A stretch of DNA of 64,000 nucleotides from Mycobacteriales bacterium (lineage in GTDB: Bacteria; Actinomycetota; Actinomycetes; Mycobacteriales; SCTD01), in NCBI GenBank assembly GCA_040902655.1, contig JBBDWV010000044.1, positions 1 through 64,000 on the forward strand. The letters run 5' to 3'. The notes beneath the pieces are model-generated. The model worked only from the letters and a program-made list of their open reading frames with translations, had not been told where the DNA came from and did no database searches. Positions within the stretch are counted from its first letter, which is position 1. The number at the start of each line of letters is the position of its first letter. The position numbers and the translations under genes were made by a program. This document shows positions 35,837 to 44,572 of this stretch, piece after piece.

Positions 35837-37318
35837 TCACCCGAGCTGGAACGGGTCCCGGGTGCCACCGGTCAACTCCACGAAGACGGACTTGGCCTCG
35901 GTGTATTCGTTGAGTGAGTCGATGCCGTTCTCGCGACCGAGCCCGCTGTGCCCGAATCCCCCGAAAGGCATGTTGGGTGCCACCACCCGGTACGCGTTTA
36001 TCCAGACGGTTCCGGCGCGGAGCTTGGCGGCGACCCGGTGCGCCCGGTGCACGTCCTTGGTCCAGACGGCGCCGGCCAGTCCGTAGGGCGTGTCGTTGGC
36101 CAGCTTCAACGCCTCGTCCTCGGACGTGAAAGTGATGGCGGCCAGGACCGGGCCGAAGATCTCCTCTCGGACAACGGTGCTGTCCAGCGTCACGTTGGTG
36201 ACCACAGTGGGCTTGACGAAAAGGTCACCGCTCTCGGGGGCGGCCTCCCCGCCGCAGGCGAAGCTCCCTCCTTCGTCCTTGGCGCTCTGCAGGTAGCCCA
36301 GCACCTTCTCGTACTGCGGCTGGTTGGCGACCGGCCCCATCTCGGTCTCCGGATCGGTCGGGTCACCGAGCTTGATGGTGTTGGCCCGCGCCACGATCTT
36401 CTCCACCAGTGCGTCATGGATGTCGGCGTGCACGATGAGGCGGGAACCCGCCATGCAGGTCTGCCCCGTCGCGGCGAAGACACCGGCGACCAGGCCGTTC
36501 GCGGCGGCGTCCAGGTCCGCGTCCGGAAAGACGATCTGCGGGCTCTTTCCGCCCAGCTCCAGCGTGACCCTGTTGACATTGGCGGCCGCCGCCTGCGCCA
36601 CCTTGATCCCGGTGGCCGTGGAGCCGGTGAAGGCCACCTTGTCCACCCCGGGGTGAGCAGCCAGCCGTTCGCCGGTGGACCGGTCCCAGCCGGTCACGAC
36701 GTTGAGCACCCCGGCGGGCAGCCCGGCCTCGAAGAGCACCTGGGCGAAGGCGACCGTCGAGGCAGGCGAGTGTTCCGAGGGCTTGGCGACGCAGGTGTTG
36801 CCGGCGGCGAGCAGCGGCGCGAGCTTGAACGTGAGCAGCAGCAGCGGCGAGTTCCAGGGCGTGATGGCCCCGACGACGCCGACCGGCTCTCTGCGGGTGT
36901 AGGCGAAGTAGTTCGGGTTGACCGGCGGCACGGTCCGGCCCTCGATCTTGTCTGCCAGACCGGCGAAGTAGTAGTACCACTGCGGCAGGGCCTTCAGCTG
37001 TCCGAGCATCTCCCGTAGGAGCTTCCCGGAGTCCTGCACCTCGAGACGGGCCAGCCGCTCGGCGTTGGCCGCGATGCCGTCGCCGCAGGCCCGCATGATG
37101 GCGGCGCGCTCGAAACCGGTCTTCTGGCCCCACTCGCCGTCGAAGGCGGCGCGGGCGGCGGCGACGGCATGGTCGATGTCTTCGGGGGAGCCGTCGGCGA
37201 TCCGGGCCCAGGGCTTCCCCAGGTAGGGATTCTGGGATTCGAACGCCTTACCGGACAGCGCATCGACGGCTCGACCGTTGATGAAGAGCTTGAATTCCTC
37301 GAGCTGGCTGGAGTTCAT
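35837..37318 (-). CDS. Aldehyde dehydrogenase
   Basis: This 493-residue NAD(P)-dependent aldehyde dehydrogenase is intact. It has the ITPWNSPLLLLTFKLAPLL region, the cofactor motif FTGSTATGIKVAQ, the general-base Glu in LELGGKSPQ, the catalytic Cys in GQTCMAGSR, and the late motif EEIFGPVL. Homologues oxidise hydroxymuconic, betaine and other aldehydes. In this regulon it probably oxidises an aldehyde released by the monooxygenase to an acid for CoA activation. GAGGAAAGAG precedes the ATG. The specificity is unknown. Confidence 0.93.
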   Translation of the reverse strand: MNSSQLEEFKLFINGRAVDALSGKAFESQNPYLGKPWARIADGSPEDIDHAVAAARAAFDGEWGQKTGFERAAIMRACGDGIAANAERLARLEVQDSGKLLREMLGQLKALPQWYYYFAGLADKIEGRTVPPVNPNYFAYTRREPVGVVGAITPWNSPLLLLTFKLAPLLAAGNTCVAKPSEHSPASTVAFAQVLFEAGLPAGVLNVVTGWDRSTGERLAAHPGVDKVAFTGSTATGIKVAQAAAANVNRVTLELGGKSPQIVFPDADLDAAANGLVAGVFAATGQTCMAGSRLIVHADIHDALVEKIVARANTIKLGDPTDPETEMGPVANQPQYEKVLGYLQSAKDEGGSFACGGEAAPESGDLFVKPTVVTNVTLDSTVVREEIFGPVLAAITFTSEDEALKLANDTPYGLAGAVWTKDVHRAHRVAAKLRAGTVWINAYRVVAPNMPFGGFGHSGLGRENGIDSLNEYTEAKSVFVELTGGTRDPFQLG

Positions 37319-37379
37319 CGACTCTTTCCTCTACTGCAGTGAGGTGCAGAGCACCTTCGTTGGGCCTCGTCGAGGGGCC

Positions 37380-37443
37380 ACGGTAGCCACAGCGGCCGCC
37401 CCCCGGCTATCCGCCGGGCGAAGCAGCATGACCGCAGAGCGCA
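37380..37443 (-). promoter_or_regulatory. AraC-type direct repeat and -10 box for the aldehyde dehydrogenase
   Basis: On the minus strand TGCG-CTCTGC-GGTCA (37443-37429) and TTCG-CCCGGC-GGATA (37422-37408) are 21 bp apart. A TACCGT -10 box (37385-37380) starts 27 bp after the proximal GGATA. The expected transcript leader is about 55 nt. Confidence 0.7.
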
Positions 37444-37461
37444 ACAGCGCCGTCCGGCGCA

Positions 37462-39449
37462 TCACCGGAGGTCGCCGGCCACGCCAGCCGGGACGGCCGG
37501 AACGCCGATCGGCAGCCTCCCGCCTTGCCGCACGGTCGCCAGCAGTCCGCCGGCGCGCAGCACGTCGCGCTCGCCCGGTGACAGCTGGAGCTCGAGCTCG
37601 ACCTCGCCCACCCCCTCGACCTGCGCCCGCACCGACTCCTGGCCGGCCAGTGCAGCCGTCAGACCGGAGATCTGCCAGCGTTGGCCCACCCGGGCCTGGG
37701 CCCGGCCCATCTCGTCGGCCAGTACGAGTGGGACGACGCCGACCGAGATGAGGTTGCGCCGGTGGATCCGGGCGTAGCTGCCGGCGACGATCGCCCGGAC
37801 ACCCAGGTGCAACGGCGCCAGCGCGGCGTGCTCCCGGGACGAACCCTGCCCGTAGTTGTGGCCACCGACGATGATGCCGCCGCCCCACTGCAGCGCCCGG
37901 TCGTGGAAGCCAGGGTCCAGTCGCCGGAACATGAATCGGGCGCATTCCTCGATGTTGGACCACACCGACATGGCGATCGCCCCGTCCGGGGCCATGTCGC
38001 CGGTGGAGATGTCGTCGCCGACCACGACCAGGACCCGTGCGTCAAGGTTCTCGGGCAGTGGACCGGAGCGCGGTGGGGGAACCAGGTTCGGGCCCCGCTC
38101 GACGACGACCGCCCGCCGCTCCTGCAGCGGCTTGGGTGTGGTGATGTGCCGGTCGTGCACGGTCACATCCGGCTCGGCCGCCGGTCGCAGCGGGGGGCGG
38201 TCGGCACGGCGCGGGTCGGTCAGCACACCGGTCAGCGCGCTGGCCGCCGCTGTCGACGGCGAACACAGGTACACGCAGTCCTCAGCGGTCCCGCTGCGGC
38301 CCGGGAAGTTGCGGTTGAAGGTGCGCAGCGACGCCGCACCCTTGAGCGGTGCCTGCCCGATGCCCACGCACGGGCCGCAGACCGGTTCGAGCATCCGCGC
38401 GCCAGCCTCCATCAGGTCCTCGTACACCCCCGATCGCACGATCGTGTCCAGGATCTGCCGTGATCCAGGCGTGACGGTCAGCTGGATGCCGGGCGCCACC
38501 GTGTGGCCGCGCAGCACGGCTGCGACGGTGGCCAGGTCCTCGTAGGAGCTGTTGACCGAGACCCGACGCACACCTGCACGAGCTCGATGCCGGCGGCCTC
38601 GGCGACCGGGACGACGTTGCCCGGAGACGGCGGTAGGGCTACCAGCGGCTCCAGCGAGGACAGGTCAATACGCTCGACCGCGTCGTAGCTGGCGCCGGGA
38701 TCGGCTGCCAGCGGGTGCCACGCGTCCTCCCGCCCCTGCGCGGCCAGCCACCGCCGGGTCTCGTCGTCCGAGGGGAACACTCCCGTCGTCGCGCCGGTCT
38801 CCATGACCATGTTGCAGATCGTGGCCCGTCCCGCGGTCGAGATGCCCGGCACACCGTCGCCGAAGAACTCGAACACCGCCCCGCGGCCACCTCGCACCCC
38901 GTAGCGGCGCAGCAGCTCGAGGACCACGTCCTTGGCCTCGACTCCCTCGCTCAGCCGCCCGATCAGCTCCACCCCGATGACTCGTGGGCAGGGCAGCTCG
39001 AACCCGTAGCCGGCCATCGCCACGGCGACCTCCAGGCCACCCGCTCCGGTCGCGAACATGCCGACCGCACCCGCCGTCGTGGTGTGCGAGTCGGCCCCGA
39101 CCAGCAGCTGCCCTGGTCGGGCGAACCGCTCCAGGTGGATGTAGTGCGAAATGCCGTGTCCCGGCGGCGAGAAGCGCATGCCGTAGCGTTCGGAGAACGT
39201 CCACAGGTAGCGGTGGTCCTGCATGTTCTTGTCATCGATCTGCAGCACGTTGTGATCCACGTACATCACCGCGAGCGGGACGGCCACGTCCATGACGTCA
39301 CCCAGCAGTTCGAACTGCATCGCCGTCATCGTCCCGGTCGCGTCCTCGACGAGTACCTGGTCCACCGACACCGTGATGTCCTGGCCCGCGACCAGCTCAC
39401 CGGCCACCAGATGACTGCCGAGCAGCTTCACCGTCAACGTCTCGCCCAC
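37462..39449 (-). pseudogene. Aconitase-family hydratase, frameshifted at a cluster Cys codon
   Basis: Two overlapping leftward frames together encode one protein of about 660 residues. The first (GTG 39449, to about 38558) has the LeuC/aconitase segments VDHNVLQIDDKN, GADSHTTTAGAVGMFATG and LEVAVAMAGYGF. It ends ELVQVCVGS and then leaves frame. The second resumes with VNSSYEDL and holds CGPC and the swivel domain (GGHNYGQGSSREHAALAP). The lost codon is exactly the first [4Fe-4S] Cys in the usual GSC(T/V)NSS motif. A net loss of one base near 38557-38558 explains it. It could be a true null mutation or a sequencing error. An aconitase, homoaconitase or 2-methyl-aconitase role cannot be separated. 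Confidence 0.85.
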
Positions 39450-39594
39450 TCGCCACGCCTCACGATCGTGGCCAGCACCCCCCTACGGCGCCGACCGGGC
39501 GGCCATCCTGTCACGCGTCTCACGCAACACCTGGGGCGCAGATCGTGCCCGGGCCGGGTCGGGACACCGGCCCATGACCAGATCTCCCGACCTG

Positions 39595-39658
39595 TTGCCG
39601 CGGTCACGGATCTGTGTCACAGTGATCCACCACGTGGATATCGCGTCCACGATGCGGA
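39595..39658 (+). promoter_or_regulatory. iclR promoter with tandem operators
   Basis: TTGCCG (39595-39600) and CACAGT (39618-39623) are 17 bp apart. Two nucleotides later begin two TCCAC-N3-GYGGA palindromes, 20 bp apart (39626-39638 and 39646-39658); the first is the perfect ATCCAC-CAC-GTGGAT. Layout and spacing equal those of the TRAP operon promoter near 24.9 kb. The site also lies between iclR and the divergent aconitase-family gene. Confidence 0.72.
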
Positions 39659-39665
39659 TTCATGA

Positions 39666-40598
39666 ATGATGTCCGACGAGCTCATGGGGGAGAGCGAAAC
39701 CACGATGCCAGGTCCGGCTGCACCCTCTCGGCCGAGCGCGGTCGGCCCGGGGCGAGCCGCGTCCGCCGAGCCGCACGGCCGCAAGCCCGTGCTCGTGCTG
39801 CGCAAGGCCCGCGCCGTGCTCGACGCCTTCACACCCGCCGTGCCCGAGCTGACTGCGCGCGAGGTCCAGCGTCGTACCGGCCTGCCCCCGACAACCTGTC
39901 TGAGGCTGCTCCAGGCGTTGGTGGACGAGGGGTTCCTGGACCGTCAGGACGACAAGTACCGCCCGGGACTGGCCCTGCTCGCGTGGGCGGGCACGGCCAC
40001 CGAGGCCCTGGACCTGGTCGCCACCGCCGCGCCGGTGCTCGCCGCGTTGCGTGACGCCACAGGGGAGAGTGTGTGCCTGTTCGTCCGGCAGGGCGGGCAC
40101 CACATCTGCGTCGCGGTCGAGCAGACCTCGCACGCTGTCGTGCACATCCTGCGGGTCGGCCAGGTGCTCCCGCTGCACGCCGGCTCGGCAGGCAGGGTGT
40201 TCCTCGCCTTTGACCCGACGGCGGCCGAGGCGCTGCCCGCGGCCCGGCTTCCTGCGTTCACCGAGCACACACTGACCGGGCGTGGGCAGCTGCAGCAGGC
40301 GGTGGACGCGGTGCGACGAGACGGACATGCCGTGTCGTACGAGGAGCGTTCGGTCGGTGCAGCGTCGCTGAGTGCTCCCGTCTTCGATCACACCGGTTCA
40401 CTGGTTGCGGTCCTCGGCATCGCTGCTCCGGTCCAGCGGTTCGGCCCGGACCTGGTCCCGGCGCACGCCCAGGAGGTGACCGGCGCAGCCGCCAAGCTCT
40501 CGCGTCGTCTCGGCCATCGCGGTGAAGGAGCAGGCGTGATCGCCCGGAACGCCGGCGGCGGGGCCGGGACCGCTGCCGGCGAGCGGGTCGAGCAGTGA
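39666..40598 (+). CDS. IclR-family transcriptional regulator
   Basis: The 310-residue protein has an N-terminal winged helix (LTAREVQRRTGLPPTTCLRLLQALVDEGFLDRQ) and an IclR effector domain (LPLHAGSAGRVFLAF ... GHAVSYEERSVGAASLSAPVFDHTG). Most members are repressors or activators of acid and aromatic catabolism. Tandem operators lie just upstream of its own start and at the TRAP operon, so it probably regulates both. Several ATGs are in frame in the first 15 codons; the precise start is uncertain. The last 30 residues are Gly/Ala-rich. It is coupled to the next CaiB gene by GTGA. Confidence 0.9.
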   Translation: MMSDELMGESETTMPGPAAPSRPSAVGPGRAASAEPHGRKPVLVLRKARAVLDAFTPAVPELTAREVQRRTGLPPTTCLRLLQALVDEGFLDRQDDKYRPGLALLAWAGTATEALDLVATAAPVLAALRDATGESVCLFVRQGGHHICVAVEQTSHAVVHILRVGQVLPLHAGSAGRVFLAFDPTAAEALPAARLPAFTEHTLTGRGQLQQAVDAVRRDGHAVSYEERSVGAASLSAPVFDHTGSLVAVLGIAAPVQRFGPDLVPAHAQEVTGAAAKLSRRLGHRGEGAGVIARNAGGGAGTAAGERVEQ

Positions 40599-41842
40599 GC
40601 GAATCAGCGCCCGGAGCGGCCAACGGACCGGCGGCGGGTCCGCTCACCGGGATCCGCGTGCTGGAGCTCGGCAGCTTCATCGCCGCACCGATGGCCGGGC
40701 GACTGTTCGCGGAGTTCGGTGCCGACGTCGTCAAGGTCGAGCGGCCCCGGACCGGCGACGAGTTGCGCAGCTGGCGGCGGACAACCGGCGACACCTCGCT
40801 GCTGTTCCGGACCATGGGCCGCGGCAAACGTTCGGTGACGCTCGACCTGCGCCAGGCCAAGGGGCGGGAGCTGGCGCTGGCGCTCGTCGCGCGCAGCGAC
40901 GTCGTGCTGGAGAACTTCCGCCCGGGCACGCTCGAGAGGTGGGGCCTGGGCCCGGAGGCGCTGTACGCCGTACGGCCCGACCTCGTGCTGGCCAGGATCA
41001 GCGGCTATGGCCAGAGCGGTCCGTATCGCGAGCGGCCCGGCTTCGCCAGCGTCGCGGAGTCGATCGGTGGGCTGCGCAACCTCACCGGAGACCCGGACCG
41101 CCCGCCGGTCCGCGTCGGCGTCAGCCTCGGTGACTCGCTCGCCGGGCTCTACGCCGCCGTGGGGGTGCTCATGGCGCTGCTGAAGCGGGAGAGGACAGCC
41201 GGCGTGGCGCCGCCGGAGACGGTCGACGTCGCGCTCCACGAGGCGGTGTTCGGCGTCCTGGAGGACCTGGTGCCCGAGTACGACGGGTACGGCGTCGTGC
41301 GACGGCGTACCGGCGCGGCACTGCCCGGCATCGTCCCGTCGAACACCTACCCGGTCGCGGGTGACGGCTGGGTCGTGATCGGCGGTAACGGCGACGCGAT
41401 CTACGGTCGCCTGATGACCGCCGTCGGGCGGCCCGATCTCGCCGACGATCCTCGGCTGGCCGACAACGTCGGCCGGGTCGGGCATCGCGACACGATCGAC
41501 GAGGCCATTTCGTCGTGGACGCGACGGCACGACCTCGACACCGTCGTGCGGGTGCTGGAGGACGCCAGGGTGCCGGTCGGCCCGATCTACGACGCGGCGG
41601 ACATCCTCCAGGACCCGCACTACGCCGCGCGGGACATGCTCGTGCGCCATCAGGTCGAGATCGAGCCCGGCGACGTCCGTGAGGTGGCCTTCCCCGGCGT
41701 GGTGCCGAAGCTCAGCAGCTCACCCGGGAGCACGCGCGGAGTCGGACCGGACCTGGGAGCGCACACCGACGAGGTGCTCGTCGAGCTCGCCGGTGTGGCG
41801 CCGGAGCAGCTCAGGACCCTGCGCGAGACCGGCGTCATCTAG
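40595..41842 (+). CDS. CaiB/BaiF-type CoA-transferase
   Basis: This is a second family III CoA-transferase of 415 residues. The N-terminal region is VLELGSFIAAPMAGRLFAEFGADVVKVE, and the likely catalytic Asp lies in SLGDSLAGLYAAVG. The long central segment is similar to the CaiB gene at 33 kb, so the two may be paralogues. Its GTG overlaps the iclR stop, so regulator and enzyme are cotranscribed. Together with the TRAP system and the divergent aconitase-family gene it suggests uptake and CoA activation of a di- or tricarboxylic acid. The acid is not known. Confidence 0.9.
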   Translation: MSESAPGAANGPAAGPLTGIRVLELGSFIAAPMAGRLFAEFGADVVKVERPRTGDELRSWRRTTGDTSLLFRTMGRGKRSVTLDLRQAKGRELALALVARSDVVLENFRPGTLERWGLGPEALYAVRPDLVLARISGYGQSGPYRERPGFASVAESIGGLRNLTGDPDRPPVRVGVSLGDSLAGLYAAVGVLMALLKRERTAGVAPPETVDVALHEAVFGVLEDLVPEYDGYGVVRRRTGAALPGIVPSNTYPVAGDGWVVIGGNGDAIYGRLMTAVGRPDLADDPRLADNVGRVGHRDTIDEAISSWTRRHDLDTVVRVLEDARVPVGPIYDAADILQDPHYAARDMLVRHQVEIEPGDVREVAFPGVVPKLSSSPGSTRGVGPDLGAHTDEVLVELAGVAPEQLRTLRETGVI

Positions 41843-41858
41843 TCACCCCCGAGCTCTG

Positions 41859-43064
41859 TCAGCGCGACGCGTACTTCCCGAGCTCCTGCCGGGCCACCGT
41901 GCGCAGGTGCACCGCGTCCGGGCCGTCGGCGATCCGCAGGGTCCGCATGCCGGCCCACATCCGGGCCAGCGGGAAGTCGTCGCTGACCCCGCCGGCGCCG
42001 TGGATCTGGATGGCGCGGTCGAGGACGTCCAGCGCCACCCGCGGGGCGATCACCTTGATGGCGGCGATCTCCGAGCGGGCGCCCTTCGCGCCGTACCTGT
42101 CGATCATCCAGGCGGTCTTCAAGGTCATCAGGCGGGCCTGGTCGATCTGCATCCGCGACTCGGCGATCGCCTCGCGCACCACCCCCTGGCGGGCGATCTC
42201 CTGCCCGAAGGCGACCCGTGACGCCGCCCGCTCGCACATCAGCTTCAAGGCCCGCTCGGCCGCACCGATGGAGCGCATGCAGTGGTGGATGCGCCCCGGG
42301 CCGAGGCGAGCCTGAGCGATCATGAATCCGTCGCCCTCACCGGCGATCAGGTTGCTCGCGGGGACGCGGACGTCGGTGAAGCGCAGCTCGCTGTGACCGT
42401 GCTGGTCCTGGTAGCCGAAGACGGGCAGCGGCCGGACGTTCTCCAGGCCGGGCGTGTCGATCGGGACGAGAACCATCGACTGCTGGCGGTGCGGCGACTC
42501 GTTCGGGTCGGTCTTGCCCATGACGATGAGGATCCGGCAGCGCGGGTCGGCGGCGCCGGTGATCCACCACTTGCGGCCGTTGATGACGTAGTCGTCACCG
42601 TCCCGCTCGATCCTGGTCGAGATGTTGGTGGCGTCGGAGGAGGCGACGTCGGGTTCGGTCATGGCGAAGGCGGAGCGGATCTGCCCCTCCATCAGGGGCT
42701 GGAGCCACTGCGACTTCTGCGCCGGGGTGCCGAACATGTGCAGCACCTCCATGTTGCCGGTGTTCGGCGCGTCGCAGTTGATCGCCTCCGGGGCGATGTG
42801 CACCGACCAGCCGGTCAGCTCGGCGAGTGCGGCGTACTCGACGTTGGTCAGGCCCGACACGTCCGGCAGGAAAAGGTTCCACAGGCCCCGCGAGCGGGCC
42901 TGCGCCTTCAGCTCCTCGACGACCGGCGGGAGGGTGTGGTCCGCCGGCCCCTTCTCGTGGCGGTACTGCTCGTAGGCCTGCTCGGCCGGGAAGACCGAGG
43001 CATCCATGAAGTCCTGCAGGCGACCCAGGTAGTCCTGGGCCTTGGCCGAGTGCTCGAAGTCCAC
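41859..43064 (-). CDS. Acyl-CoA dehydrogenase, FadE2/ACAD10-like
   Basis: The 401-residue flavoprotein has the acyl-CoA dehydrogenase segments FAMTEPDVASSDATNISTRIERDGDDYVINGRKWWITGA and the C-terminal FAD-binding LARMWAGMRTLRIADGPDAVH. In place of the usual EGTNEIQ motif it reads ADGPDAVH, as in the ACAD10/11-like subgroup, so the catalytic base differs from the common type. I chose GTG 43064, preceded by GAGAAGGG; the frame is open for 22 more codons. It diverges from the wax-ester synthase gene across 113 bp. The substrate is unknown. Confidence 0.88.
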   Translation of the reverse strand: MDFEHSAKAQDYLGRLQDFMDASVFPAEQAYEQYRHEKGPADHTLPPVVEELKAQARSRGLWNLFLPDVSGLTNVEYAALAELTGWSVHIAPEAINCDAPNTGNMEVLHMFGTPAQKSQWLQPLMEGQIRSAFAMTEPDVASSDATNISTRIERDGDDYVINGRKWWITGAADPRCRILIVMGKTDPNESPHRQQSMVLVPIDTPGLENVRPLPVFGYQDQHGHSELRFTDVRVPASNLIAGEGDGFMIAQARLGPGRIHHCMRSIGAAERALKLMCERAASRVAFGQEIARQGVVREAIAESRMQIDQARLMTLKTAWMIDRYGAKGARSEIAAIKVIAPRVALDVLDRAIQIHGAGGVSDDFPLARMWAGMRTLRIADGPDAVHLRTVARQELGKYASR

Positions 43065-43177
43065 GTGGCGCCCTTCTCGTTCAGGTGCGGAGAGGCCCAG
43101 TGTCCCCGCGTGCAGGGAGGGCTGCAGCACCGGGCCAGGGCTGTGTGACCATGACGCGCACCAGGATCGGAGTTTCG

Positions 43178-44572
43178 ATGGCCGAACGGCTCAGTCCGCT
43201 CGACGTCTCCTTCCTCTACATGGAGACGCCGACCACCGCCATGCATGTCGGCGGTGTCGCGGTCTTCGAGCCGCCGGAGGCGGGCTTCGACTACGACCGC
43301 CTGGTAGAGCTGATCAGCCAGCGGATCGCGCTCGTGCCCCGCTACCGCCAGAAGGTGCGGCTGATCCCTGGTCGGCTCGCCAACCCCGTCTGGGTGGACG
43401 ACGAGGATTTCGACGTCACCTACCACGTCCGCCGCAGCGCGCTGCCCAAGCCGGGTACGAACGCGCAACTGCGCGAGCTGGTCGGCCGGCTGCAGAGCCG
43501 CCAGCTCGATCGCCACCGGCCGCTGTGGGAGATCTACCTCGTCGAGGGGCTGCAGGGCGGCCGGGTCGGCGTCGTCACCAAGACCCATCACGCGATGGTG
43601 GACGGTGTCTCGGCGGTCGACATCGGCACAGTGATCCTGGACCTCACGCCGGAGCCGCGTGAGGTTCCCGAGGACGACTGGTCGCCCCGTCGTGAGCCCG
43701 GCGCCGCAGCGCTCATGGTCGGGGCGGTGACCGATCTGGTGAAGCGCCCCACCCAGGTGATGGACACCGCACGGGTCGCCGCCGTGGACGTCCGTGCGAC
43801 GGCCGGCAAGGTCGCCGGCCTCGCGGGCGGCATGCTCTCCTCGGTCGGGACGATCATGCGGCCGGCACCGGACTCGCCGCTCAACGTGCGCATCGGCGAG
43901 CAGCGCCGCTTCGGGATGGCGCGCACCGACCTGGACGACTACAAGCGGGTCCGTAAGGTGCACGGCGGCACCGTCAACGACGTCGTGCTCGCCACGGTCG
44001 CCGGCGCGCTGAGGGCGTGGCTGATGACCCGCGGCGAGGCGGTCACGCCGGCCACGACCATTCGCGCGATGGTTCCGGTGTCGGTGCGGCCGGAGGGCCA
44101 GGGGGGGCCGGTCGGCAACCAGGTGTCCTCGTACTTCGTGGAATTGCCGGTCGGCGAGGGCAACGCGGTCATGCGGCTGCACCAGGTGTCGTTCGCGATG
44201 CGGGGCCACAAGGCGTCCGGCCAGTCAGTCGGGGCCGCGGCGATCGTGCAGCTGTCGGGTTTCGCGCCGCCGACGCTGCATGCGCTCGGCGCCCGCGTCG
44301 CCTCCAGCTTCACCCGGCGGCTGTTCAACCTGGTGGTCACCAACGTGCCGGGCCCGCAGTTTCCGTTGTACGCCGCGGGAGCGCGGATGCTCGAGATGTA
44401 CCCGGTCGTGCCGCTGGCCAAGGGGCAGGCCGTTTCGATAGGGCTGAACTCCTACGACGGAAGGGTCTACTACGGGCTGAACGCCGACCGCGACGCGATA
44501 CCCGACATCGACGTGCTGGCCGGGCTGATCGAGGAATCGCTCGCCGTGCTGGTCGGTGCGTCGGCGCCGTGA
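43178..44572 (+). CDS. Wax ester synthase/diacylglycerol acyltransferase
   Basis: This 464-residue WS/DGAT enzyme makes triacylglycerol or wax esters from acyl-CoA. The N-terminal MAERLSPLDVSFLYMETPTTAMHVG and the catalytic HHxxxDG motif (KTHHAMVDGVSA) are present. The C-terminal DUF1298 region includes NLVVTNVPGPQFPLYAAGARM. I chose ATG 43178 because GGAG lies 5 nt before it; an ATG at 43151 is also in frame. Storage lipid synthesis is common in actinobacteria. It is coupled to the next gene by GTGA. Confidence 0.92.
   Translation: MAERLSPLDVSFLYMETPTTAMHVGGVAVFEPPEAGFDYDRLVELISQRIALVPRYRQKVRLIPGRLANPVWVDDEDFDVTYHVRRSALPKPGTNAQLRELVGRLQSRQLDRHRPLWEIYLVEGLQGGRVGVVTKTHHAMVDGVSAVDIGTVILDLTPEPREVPEDDWSPRREPGAAALMVGAVTDLVKRPTQVMDTARVAAVDVRATAGKVAGLAGGMLSSVGTIMRPAPDSPLNVRIGEQRRFGMARTDLDDYKRVRKVHGGTVNDVVLATVAGALRAWLMTRGEAVTPATTIRAMVPVSVRPEGQGGPVGNQVSSYFVELPVGEGNAVMRLHQVSFAMRGHKASGQSVGAAAIVQLSGFAPPTLHALGARVASSFTRRLFNLVVTNVPGPQFPLYAAGARMLEMYPVVPLAKGQAVSIGLNSYDGRVYYGLNADRDAIPDIDVLAGLIEESLAVLVGASAP

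Noticed and set aside
28320-37318. Riboflavin degradation cluster of the RcaE type
   Set aside because: The cluster contains ribBA, a synthesis gene, and lacks a recognisable riboflavin kinase. Flavin supply for an oxygenase explains it better, though the oxygenase family is loosely related.
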